From NCBI GenBank assembly GCA_947627685.1, contig CANQWZ010000021.1:1-15840 (forward strand): a stretch of 15,840 nucleotides of DNA, written 5' to 3'. The stretch is from an uncultured Bacilli bacterium. Its GTDB lineage: Bacteria; Bacillota_I; Bacilli_A; ML615J-28; CAG-313. Numbering within the stretch: position 1 is the first letter of the stretch; every line of letters starts with the position of its first letter. Position numbers and translations under genes: made by a program. Positions 7,470 to 14,778 of this stretch are shown in pieces. The notes under the pieces are model-generated. The model ran no database searches and had not been told where the DNA came from. It was given only the letters and a program-made list of their open reading frames with translations.

Positions 7470-8438
7470 TTAAGATATTATAGTTGTAAGATCTTTATAA
7501 CCTTTAAACATTTGTTTCTTCATTTCAAGGGCTTTTTCAATTGGTGTTGCAACGACTTTATTGTTAAATACACCCATACATTTGCCACCTTCACCATTTA
7601 ATAATTCTTCTACAGCCGCATTGCCAAGTCTACTAGCAAGTACGCGGTCAAATGGTGTAGGACAACCTCCTCTTTGGATGTGGCCAAGAATGGTTGCTCT
7701 TGAATCGAAACCAGTATATTCGTTTATTTGTTTAGCAAGTTCTCTAACATCGGTAATATGTTCAGTTATAACGATTAAAACATGACGACTTTTATGGTTT
7801 TGACAATTTTTAACCGTTTTAATAACTTCTTCTAAACTATAACCTGTTTCGGAAGTAATAACTAAATCAGCACCGGTTGCAACAGCAGCCGCATAAGCAA
7901 TATCACCACAATAGCGGCCCATTACTTCAACAATTGAGCAACGTTTATGAGAATTAGATGTATCTCTTAATTTATCAATGGCTTCTACGGCCGTATTAAC
8001 AGCTGTATCAAAACCAATGGTAAATTCGCTTGAGGCAATATCGTTATCAATAGTACCAGGAAGGCCAATACAATTTAGCCCCATTTTGGTAAGTTTTAAA
8101 GCTCCACGATAAGTACCATCACCACCAATGGCAATTAAAGCATCGATATCTCTACTTTTTAGTTGATCTAAAGCTATTTGTGCAACTTCATCTTGACTAA
8201 ATTCTGGTAATCTTGCGGAACCCAAAATAGTACCACCACGATTAATAATATTTGTTACCGCATCACGATTCATTAATTTAATTTTTCCTTCAACTAGACC
8301 TTTATATCCTTCTTCAACGCCATAAACTTCTAGTCCATTATGAATACCTGCTCTAACGATAGCACGGATAGTTGCATTCATACCAGGTGCATCACCGCCT
8401 GATGTTAAAATGGCAATTTTTTTAATTTCCTTTTTCAT
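7470..8438 (-). CDS. pfkA: ATP-dependent 6-phosphofructokinase
   Basis: PfkA phosphorylates fructose-6-phosphate to fructose-1,6-bisphosphate, the committed step of glycolysis. With the chosen start it has 322 residues, close to the usual 319-320. Family motifs are all present: SGGDAPGMN (13-21), IGGDGTYRG (104-112), PGTIDND with the catalytic Asp131 (127-133), MGR (173-175) and LGHIQRGG (251-258). Gly in GGDGT and in PGTIDND fits the ATP-using rather than pyrophosphate-using type. The ATG at 8436..8438 is chosen because GGAGG (8444..8448) lies five bases upstream. In-frame ATGs further upstream (to 8459) overlap or precede that site and would add residues absent from homologues. It follows glgP by 94 bases with its own candidate promoter and ends at a strong terminator. 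Confidence 0.96.
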   Translation of the reverse strand: MKKEIKKIAILTSGGDAPGMNATIRAIVRAGIHNGLEVYGVEEGYKGLVEGKIKLMNRDAVTNIINRGGTILGSARLPEFSQDEVAQIALDQLKSRDIDALIAIGGDGTYRGALKLTKMGLNCIGLPGTIDNDIASSEFTIGFDTAVNTAVEAIDKLRDTSNSHKRCSIVEVMGRYCGDIAYAAAVATGADLVITSETGYSLEEVIKTVKNCQNHKSRHVLIVITEHITDVRELAKQINEYTGFDSRATILGHIQRGGCPTPFDRVLASRLGNAAVEELLNGEGGKCMGVFNNKVVATPIEKALEMKKQMFKGYKDLTTIIS

Positions 8439-8492
8439 GTTAGCCTCCATAATCATCAATAAATTATCGTTATCTTAATTTTTACCTAAAAA

Positions 8493-8522
8493 ATTATACT
8501 ATAATTTTTATTAAATCGACAA
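8493..8522 (-). promoter_or_regulatory. candidate sigma-A promoter of pfkA
   Basis: The minus strand has TTGTCG (8517..8522, four of six -35 bases), an 18-base spacer and a perfect TATAAT (8493..8498). Transcription would begin near 8486, giving a leader of about 48 bases before the pfkA ATG. This would let pfkA be expressed apart from the upstream glg genes, while read-through from glgP remains possible. Confidence 0.55.
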
Positions 8523-8529
8523 ATATTTG
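8520..8529 (-). repeat. palindrome CAAATATTTG overlapping the pfkA -35 box
   Basis: A perfect 10-base inverted repeat lies just after the glgP stop codon and overlaps the -35 hexamer of the candidate pfkA promoter. It could be a small operator or a weak intercistronic hairpin. No T-run follows, so it is not a terminator. A palindrome this short and AT-rich can also arise by chance. Confidence 0.3.
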
Positions 8530-8532
8530 CTT

Positions 8533-10959
8533 TTATTTAATAGATTTTAAATGCCAAATTTTCTTAGCATATTCATCAATACTACGATCAGATGAAAAAC
8601 GTCCTGCTTGGCTAATATTAACTAGTGACATTTGATTAAAACGTTTTTTATCTTGATAAATTTTATCCATTTCATCAAAAATATGCATATAATCTTCAAA
8701 GTCAGCAAGGCACATATAACGATCAGCAACACCATTTGAAGTTAAAAGATAATTAGCAATATTCTCAAAACTTTTGCCTGCAAAGCCTTTTTTAAGCGTT
8801 GCAATGATACCTCTTAAATCTTTGTTATTGTTATAAAAATAAGTAGAATTATATCCTGCACGCCATAATTCGTCTACTTCTTTAGCACTCATACCAAAAA
8901 TAAAAATATTTTCATTTCCTACCGCATCACAAATTTCAACATTGGCACCATCCATAGTCCCAATAGTTAATGCACCATTTATCATAAATTTCATATTGCT
9001 AGTGCCACTTGCTTCAAATCCAGCTAGGGATATTTGTTCACTAATTTCGCTTGCGGGCATCAAGTATTCTGCAAGTGTTACACAATAATCTTCAACAAAA
9101 ACAACATTTAGTTTTTCTTTCATTTTAGGATTTAGATTAATGTCTTTAGCAATATAATTAATAAGTTCAATTATTTCTTTTGCTAAATAATAGCCTGGAG
9201 CAGCTTTAGCACCGAAAATGAAAGTTTGAGGAGTAATAACGGCATCGGGATTTTCTTTTAATTTATTATATAAACTAATTATTTTTAAAACATTTAATAA
9301 TTGTCTTTTATATTCATGTAATCTTTTTACTTGTACATCAAATCTAGTATTAGGATCTAAAATAACACCTTGTTTTTTATAAATCATATTAGCAAAATCA
9401 CATTTATTTAAATATTTTATGCGTCCAAGTTCATCAATAACTTTATTATCTTCATGATATGCTAAAAATTTTTTTAACTGACTTGCATCCTTATACCAAC
9501 TATGACCAATTGTATCATCTAATAAACTTGCAAGGCGGGGATTGGATTGATGAAGCCATCTTCTATGGGCAATACCATTAGTTACGTTAGTAAATTTATC
9601 GGGGGTTAATTGATAATAATCTTTAAAAATACTGCGTTTAATGATATCACTATGTAAAACCGAAACACCATTTACGCTAAAACTTGCCACGACACTTAAG
9701 TTAGCCATTCTAATATGATTATTAGCAATTATGGCCATTCTACTAATTTTTTCCCAATCACCGGGATAAATTTCCCATAAATAAGATGTATACCGCCTAT
9801 TTATTTCTTTAATAATAGCATAAATACGAGGCACTGTTTTATTAATTAAGTCTTCACTCCAAACTTCTAAAGCTTCTTGTAAAACGGTGTGATTAGTATA
9901 GGCTACCGTTTTATTAACAATTTGCCACGCTTCATCCCAACCAAAACCATATTCATCCATCATTATACGCATAAGTTCAGGAATACATAAAGCAGGATGA
10001 GTATCATTGATATGAATAACCGCTTTATCAGGTAAAGTATGTAAATCATGATAACGTTTAAGGTGATCATGGATAATATCTTGAATAGCAGCACTTACTA
10101 AAAAATATTGTTGCTTTAAACGTAACGTTTTACCCTCATAATGATCATCAGAAGGATATAAAACTTTCGAAATGAGTTCAGCTTCTTGATTTTCTTTAAC
10201 GGCTTTCATATAGTCACCTTGCGAGAAAGATTTCATATCAAACTCATTGACACTTCGTGCTTTCCATAAACGTAAGGTTGATACAGCATCACTATGTCCG
10301 CCCGAAATTAATAAATCATATGGCATTGCTTCAACTATTTTGGCATCATGATAAGTAACTTTCATTTTGCCATCTTCATAATGCTCATTAACATAGCCCC
10401 CGAATTTAACTTTGTAAACTCTATCACTTCTAGGTACAAGCCATACTTCACCACCAGGAAGCCAAACATCGGGCATTTCCGTTTGCCAACCATTTACAAT
10501 TTTTTGTTTAAAAAGACCATATTCATAACGGATTGAATAACCTGTTGCGGGATAATTTAAAGAAGCAAGAGAATCCATAAAGCATGCCGCAAGCCTACCA
10601 AGACCACCATTACCAAGTCCTGCATCATTTTCTTGATCATAAAGTTCTTCTAATTCAAAGCCAAATTCATTTAAAACATTTTTATAATCTTCAACCACCC
10701 CTAAATTATATAAGTTGGTTTTAAGACTTCTACCTACTAAAAACTCCATACATAAATAATAAACACGTTTAGGAGCTTCGGCTTTAAGATTATGGTTGAA
10801 CTCTTTTTTCTTTTGTAATAGTAAATCTAAAACCGACATACTAACTGCTTTATACATCTGATCAATACTAGCATCAGCTGGGCTTACACCAAAATAATTA
10901 GCTAATTTTTCTTCTAAATGCATCCTCGTTTCTGCAAGTTTTTCATGTTGTTTGGGCAT
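8533..10959 (-). CDS. glgP: Glycogen/maltodextrin phosphorylase
   Basis: This GT35 phosphorylase releases glucose-1-phosphate from the non-reducing ends of glycogen. The 808 residues match the family (about 790-830) from end to end. Key blocks are GLGNGGLGRLAACFMDSLASL (115-135), WQTEMPDVWLPGG (158-170), HINDTHPAL (316-324), NVTNGIAHRRWL (458-469) and RFDVQVKRLHEYKRQ (539-553). The pyridoxal phosphate site is EASGTSNMKFMINGAL (649-664), with the cofactor lysine at Lys657. It starts 11 bases after glgA, whose TAG stop is fused to the AGGTGA ribosome site, so translation is probably coupled. Placing a phosphorylase within the synthesis operon lets one transcript supply both storage and release. 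No debranching gene is seen in the window. Confidence 0.97.
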   Translation of the reverse strand: MPKQHEKLAETRMHLEEKLANYFGVSPADASIDQMYKAVSMSVLDLLLQKKKEFNHNLKAEAPKRVYYLCMEFLVGRSLKTNLYNLGVVEDYKNVLNEFGFELEELYDQENDAGLGNGGLGRLAACFMDSLASLNYPATGYSIRYEYGLFKQKIVNGWQTEMPDVWLPGGEVWLVPRSDRVYKVKFGGYVNEHYEDGKMKVTYHDAKIVEAMPYDLLISGGHSDAVSTLRLWKARSVNEFDMKSFSQGDYMKAVKENQEAELISKVLYPSDDHYEGKTLRLKQQYFLVSAAIQDIIHDHLKRYHDLHTLPDKAVIHINDTHPALCIPELMRIMMDEYGFGWDEAWQIVNKTVAYTNHTVLQEALEVWSEDLINKTVPRIYAIIKEINRRYTSYLWEIYPGDWEKISRMAIIANNHIRMANLSVVASFSVNGVSVLHSDIIKRSIFKDYYQLTPDKFTNVTNGIAHRRWLHQSNPRLASLLDDTIGHSWYKDASQLKKFLAYHEDNKVIDELGRIKYLNKCDFANMIYKKQGVILDPNTRFDVQVKRLHEYKRQLLNVLKIISLYNKLKENPDAVITPQTFIFGAKAAPGYYLAKEIIELINYIAKDINLNPKMKEKLNVVFVEDYCVTLAEYLMPASEISEQISLAGFEASGTSNMKFMINGALTIGTMDGANVEICDAVGNENIFIFGMSAKEVDELWRAGYNSTYFYNNNKDLRGIIATLKKGFAGKSFENIANYLLTSNGVADRYMCLADFEDYMHIFDEMDKIYQDKKRFNQMSLVNISQAGRFSSDRSIDEYAKKIWHLKSIK

Positions 10960-10965
10960 ATTTTT

Positions 10966-10973
10966 ATCACCTA
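10966..10973 (-). promoter_or_regulatory. glgP ribosome binding site fused to the glgA stop codon
   Basis: The minus strand reads TAGGTGA, in which TAG (10971..10973) ends glgA and AGGTGA is the Shine-Dalgarno of glgP, six to seven bases before its ATG. This repeats the stop and ribosome-site fusion seen at rplM-rpsI. Translational coupling is inferred. Confidence 0.75.
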
Positions 10974-12431
10974 TTTATTTAAAATTTCCTCATACATCTT
11001 TATATATTGTTTAGCCGATGTACTCCAGCCAAAATCTTTATTCATTACCATTGCCATTTGATGATGCCAAAGTTCTTTATCTTGATAGTCTTTTAAGGCT
11101 TTTTTGATAACTTCAAGCATATCTTTAGCATCAAGACTTTCAAAAGTATAACCATTACCATTTTCATGGCTAAAATCAATAATACTATCTTTTAGTCCAC
11201 CAGTACTTCTAACAATGGGAATAGCACCATAACGTGATGCTATCATTTGTGATAAACCACAAGGTTCAGCAATTGATGGCATTAAAAACAAATCACTTGA
11301 AGCATAAATTTTTCTTGATAAATCTTGATTATAGGCAATAATTACACGTAATTTATTTTCATAAAGATATTCTAAATCTTTAAAATATCCTTCATAATAT
11401 TGATCACCAGTACCTAAAATAACAATTTGTACTTTTTCTTGTAATAATTTTTCAAAAATTTCTTTAACTAAATCTAGGCCTTTATGAGCTACTAAACGTG
11501 TTACCATGCCAATCATCGGAATTTTATCATCAACCGGTAAAGCAAGCATAGCTTGTAATTCTTCTTTGTTTTCAGCTTTTTTAGAAAAATCTTTACGATC
11601 ATAATTACTAAATAAGGCTTTATCTTTAGCAGGATTATAAAAAATTTTATCTATACCATTTAAAATGCCTCTAAGTTTACCTTCTTTTTTTACACGATTG
11701 GTTTCATATTCTAATCCATGGGCAAATTCTTTTTGTAAAATTTCTTCGGCATAACTTGGGCTAACCGTTGATACAGCATTAGCTGCTTCCATTGCACCTT
11801 TCATAATATTAACTTTACCATCATATTCAAGCAAATAACCATCATTCATTGATAAACCAAAAACATCTTCAATGATATCTTGATCATATGCATAAATACC
11901 TTGGTATTCAATGTTATGAATTGTAAAAATCGTTTTTACTTTTTTAAAGTGTTCATCATTATAATAAAGGGTACGTAAATATACAAGTAGCATTCCCGCT
12001 TGCCAATCATGAACATGAATTATATCAGGAATCATATCTAAGAAAAGCATTACATCAATAGCAGCTTTACTAAAGAAAGCAAAACGTTCAGCATCATCAA
12101 AATAACCATAAAAATTATCTCTTTTAAAGTAATATTCATTATCAATAAAATAATATTTTATACCATTTTCTTCATATTTAAAAATGCCACAATATTGATT
12201 ACGCCATGAAAGCCTTGTTATGGTATTACCTACATAAATAAGTTTATTTTTATAACCTTGATTAAGTTTTTCATAAAGTGGCAATATAATGCTTAATTCG
12301 TATTCACCTTTACTATTTTTTAAAATTCTTTTTGGTAGTGAGCCAATTACATCACCTAGCCCTCCTGATGCAAAAAAGGGTTGTGCTTCACTAGCCACAA
12401 AACAGATTTTTTTAATTTTTGGTTCGCCCAT
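10971..12431 (-). CDS. glgA: Glycogen synthase (ADP-glucose type)
   Basis: GlgA (GT5) transfers glucose from ADP-glucose to growing alpha-1,4-glucan. The 486 residues show both Rossmann halves. The N-terminal half has FFASGGLGDVIGSLPK (19-34), VHDWQAG (140-146) and FTIHNIEYQG (169-178). The C-terminal half has NGID (258-261), GMVTRLVAHKGLDL (308-321), ILGTGDQYY (338-346), SIAEPCGLSQMIASRYG (386-402) and STGGLKDSI (409-417). The E. coli motif KTGGL is ASGGL here, so the lysine that contacts the ADP-glucose phosphates is replaced. Similar forms occur in Firmicutes GlgA, so activity is still expected. Arg312, Lys317 and Glu389, the other expected active-site residues, are present. The ATG has AGGAGGG (12437..12443) five bases upstream. 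It follows glgD by 19 bases, across a palindrome. Confidence 0.96.
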   Translation of the reverse strand: MGEPKIKKICFVASEAQPFFASGGLGDVIGSLPKRILKNSKGEYELSIILPLYEKLNQGYKNKLIYVGNTITRLSWRNQYCGIFKYEENGIKYYFIDNEYYFKRDNFYGYFDDAERFAFFSKAAIDVMLFLDMIPDIIHVHDWQAGMLLVYLRTLYYNDEHFKKVKTIFTIHNIEYQGIYAYDQDIIEDVFGLSMNDGYLLEYDGKVNIMKGAMEAANAVSTVSPSYAEEILQKEFAHGLEYETNRVKKEGKLRGILNGIDKIFYNPAKDKALFSNYDRKDFSKKAENKEELQAMLALPVDDKIPMIGMVTRLVAHKGLDLVKEIFEKLLQEKVQIVILGTGDQYYEGYFKDLEYLYENKLRVIIAYNQDLSRKIYASSDLFLMPSIAEPCGLSQMIASRYGAIPIVRSTGGLKDSIIDFSHENGNGYTFESLDAKDMLEVIKKALKDYQDKELWHHQMAMVMNKDFGWSTSAKQYIKMYEEILNK

Positions 12432-12444
12432 GTTTTCCCTCCTA

Positions 12445-12460
12445 AATGATTTAAATCATT
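12445..12460 (-). repeat. 16-base perfect palindrome across the glgD stop codon
   Basis: AATGATTTAAATCATT reads the same on both strands and is centred on the glgD TAA stop. As RNA it could form a six-pair stem with a TTAA loop, ending two bases before the glgA ribosome site. It might modulate glgA translation or protect mRNA ends after processing. No T-run follows, so it is not a terminator. Confidence 0.6.
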
Positions 12461-13566
12461 GTATTTTTATTTAAATAATATGGTATTTTTTCACATCCTG
12501 ATAAATTATTACGACTTCTAATAGTAACATTTTTATCAGTTATAACATAATTTAATTTAACATTATCACCGGTTATCGTATCTTGCATGATTATAGAGTT
12601 TTTAATAACGGTTCCCCTACCAACCTTTACACCCCTAAATAAAATGCTATTTATAACCGTACCTTCAATTTCACAACCATCAGCGATAAAACTATTTTCA
12701 ACTTTAGCACTAAAACCATACCTAGTTGGAGCTGAATCACGAACTTTGGTGTAAATACGATGATTTTTATCCCCAAATAATTGGTTTCTTGTTTCTTCTT
12801 GTAATAGTTTCATATTATTTTTAAAATAGTTTTCCATCGAATTAATGTGTAAATAAACACCATCATAATCATACCCATAAATTTTTAAACTCTTAATATT
12901 ATTAAAAATTAAATCGCGATGAAATGATTCCATGCCTTGTGTAATTGCCTCTTCTAATAAACCTTGTAAAAGGCGACGATTGATAACAAAAACATTAATA
13001 CAAGAATTGGTTATTTCATTAGGTTTAGATTTTAATTGGGCACTAGTTATACGCTTGTTTTTATCGATGGTAAAATTCATGTGCTGTTCTAAATCTTTTT
13101 CACATTTGCCACGGCGATATAAAATAGTAATATCAGCATTAGTTGCTAAATGTTGATCAAAAACATCATTAAAATCTATTAAATTAACACTATCACAATC
13201 AGATAGCACTACTAATTCTTCCATTTGACTTTCAATAAAACCCTTGATACTGATTAAAGCTGCTAAACGACTAGAATACAAAGTATCACTTTTATAATTG
13301 GTAGTAGGTGGAAAAATTACTAGGCCACCATTTTTACGTGAAAGATCCCAATCCTTTCCTGATCCTAAATGATCCATCAAAGATTGATAATTATTTTGGG
13401 CTAAAATACCTACGTTTACTACTTCAGCATTAACAAGATTTGATAGGGCAAAATCAATTAAACGATATCTGCCACCAAAAGGAATGGAAGCAGTTGTTCT
13501 TTTCCTAGTTAATTCATCAATGGTTTCATTATGAATATTCGAAAATATTATGGCTAATGCTTTCAT
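12451..13566 (-). CDS. glgD: GlgD, regulatory subunit of glucose-1-phosphate adenylyltransferase
   Basis: This 371-residue paralogue of GlgC is the GlgD type, which in Firmicutes associates with GlgC and is itself poorly active or inactive. It keeps the nucleotidyltransferase fold (ASIPFGGRYRLIDFALSNLVN, 26-46; DWDLSRKNGG, 72-81) and a C-terminal left-handed beta-helix (about 270-350). It lacks the catalytic signatures. The GGxGxRL loop is replaced by NIHNETIDELTRKR (10-23), the SGDH aspartate site reads LSDCDS (121-126), and the EEKP motif is missing. These losses are what marks GlgD. The start is three bases after the glgC TAG stop, with AGGAAG inside the end of glgC, implying tight coupling and a fixed GlgC:GlgD ratio. 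Confidence 0.93.
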   Translation of the reverse strand: MKALAIIFSNIHNETIDELTRKRTTASIPFGGRYRLIDFALSNLVNAEVVNVGILAQNNYQSLMDHLGSGKDWDLSRKNGGLVIFPPTTNYKSDTLYSSRLAALISIKGFIESQMEELVVLSDCDSVNLIDFNDVFDQHLATNADITILYRRGKCEKDLEQHMNFTIDKNKRITSAQLKSKPNEITNSCINVFVINRRLLQGLLEEAITQGMESFHRDLIFNNIKSLKIYGYDYDGVYLHINSMENYFKNNMKLLQEETRNQLFGDKNHRIYTKVRDSAPTRYGFSAKVENSFIADGCEIEGTVINSILFRGVKVGRGTVIKNSIIMQDTITGDNVKLNYVITDKNVTIRSRNNLSGCEKIPYYLNKNTMI

Positions 13567-13569
13567 AAA

Positions 13570-14778
13570 CTATTCTTCCTTTCCTTTCTTTTTTACATCT
13601 TCTTCGATATTTGCGCCAGCCTTAATTACGACATCATCAAAAATATGCACACCACGGCCAATTACCGCAATACTACTATTGGTATCCTTGGCATGCCCTA
13701 TATGAACATTTTTATCGATAATGACATTTTCATCGATAATACTATATTCTATAATGCTACCACTGCCTATAATGGTATTAGCAAAAATAACACTATCTTT
13801 AACTACTGCACCTTTTTTAACTTCAACCGATGATCCTATTACACTATTAATAATAGTACCTTCAATTTTAGCACCATCAGTAATTAAGGAATTAGTAATA
13901 ATGGCATCTTTAGCAATATATTGAGGTTCAATACCAATATTACGTGAATATATTTTCCAAAAAGGATTGTAAATATCAAAAGAAGGATTATCACCAATTA
14001 AATCTTGGTTAGCTTCCCATAAACTTTGAATAGTACCAACATCTTTCCAATAGCCTTTAAAAGGATATGCTTGCATTTTGCAACCACTATTAAGCATTTT
14101 AGGAATGATATTTTTACCAAAATCATTTTGGCTAGTAGGATCTGCATTATCAGCAATTAAATATTTAAATAGTTTGTCCTTCTTAAAAATATAAATTCCC
14201 ATCGAAGCTAGATTACTTTTAGGATGAGCTGGTTTTTCTTCAAATTCAGTAATGCGTCCCATATCATCAGTATTCATAATACCAAAACGACTTGCTTCCG
14301 TTAAAGGCACTTCTAGTACCGCAATTGTGCAATCAGCATCATTTTTAATATGCTCATTTAACATCATATTATAATCCATTTTGTATATATGATCACCTGA
14401 TAAAATTAGGACATGTTCAGGATCATAATTTTCAATAAAACTTAAATTTTGATAAATAGCATTAGCTGTTCCTTTATACCATTCACTACCATTTTTAGCT
14501 TGATATGGTGGTAAAATATGCACACCACCAAAGGTACGATCTAAATCCCAAGGTTGACCATTACCAATATATTCATTTAAAACAAGCGGTTGATATTGGG
14601 TTAAGACACCTACGGTATCAATGTTAGAATTTACACAATTTGATAAAGTAAAATCAATTATGCGATATTTCGCACCAAAAGATACGGCCGGTTTTGCCAC
14701 TTTGGTTGTTAAAGCATAAAGTCTACTACCTTGTCCACCTGCTAGTAACATTGCTATACATTTTTTTTGACTATACAT
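13570..14778 (-). CDS. glgC: Glucose-1-phosphate adenylyltransferase, catalytic subunit
   Basis: GlgC makes ADP-glucose from ATP and glucose-1-phosphate, the committed step of bacterial glycogen synthesis. All expected motifs are present in its 402 residues: AGGQGSRLYALT (13-24), KPAVSFGAKYRIIDF (29-43), WYKGTANAIYQN (100-111), SGDHIYKMDY with catalytic Asp129 (127-136), FEEKP (179-183), SMGIYIF (192-198) and GYWKDVGT (242-249). A hexapeptide left-handed beta-helix forms the C-terminus (about 280-395), where subunits usually meet. The ATG at 14776..14778 has AAGGAG seven bases upstream and overlaps the glgB TAG stop by eight bases. With glgD directly downstream, a GlgC-GlgD hetero-oligomer is the expected enzyme; allosteric effectors cannot be read from the sequence. 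Confidence 0.97.
   Translation of the reverse strand: MYSQKKCIAMLLAGGQGSRLYALTTKVAKPAVSFGAKYRIIDFTLSNCVNSNIDTVGVLTQYQPLVLNEYIGNGQPWDLDRTFGGVHILPPYQAKNGSEWYKGTANAIYQNLSFIENYDPEHVLILSGDHIYKMDYNMMLNEHIKNDADCTIAVLEVPLTEASRFGIMNTDDMGRITEFEEKPAHPKSNLASMGIYIFKKDKLFKYLIADNADPTSQNDFGKNIIPKMLNSGCKMQAYPFKGYWKDVGTIQSLWEANQDLIGDNPSFDIYNPFWKIYSRNIGIEPQYIAKDAIITNSLITDGAKIEGTIINSVIGSSVEVKKGAVVKDSVIFANTIIGSGSIIEYSIIDENVIIDKNVHIGHAKDTNSSIAVIGRGVHIFDDVVIKAGANIEEDVKKKGKEE

Noticed and set aside
11011..12431. Loss of the KTGGL lysine in GlgA as evidence of inactivity
   Set aside because: ASGGL and ATGGL forms occur in Firmicutes glycogen synthases and the remaining catalytic residues are present.
12451..13566. 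glgD as a degraded glgC pseudogene, because the catalytic motifs are missing
   Set aside because: The frame is intact, the gene is coupled to glgC, and the missing motifs are exactly those absent in the GlgD family.
13645..13924. Two plus-strand open frames opposite glgC, rich in Thr, Asn and Ile
   Set aside because: They mirror the hexapeptide repeats of the GlgC beta-helix and lack ribosome sites; antisense artefacts.
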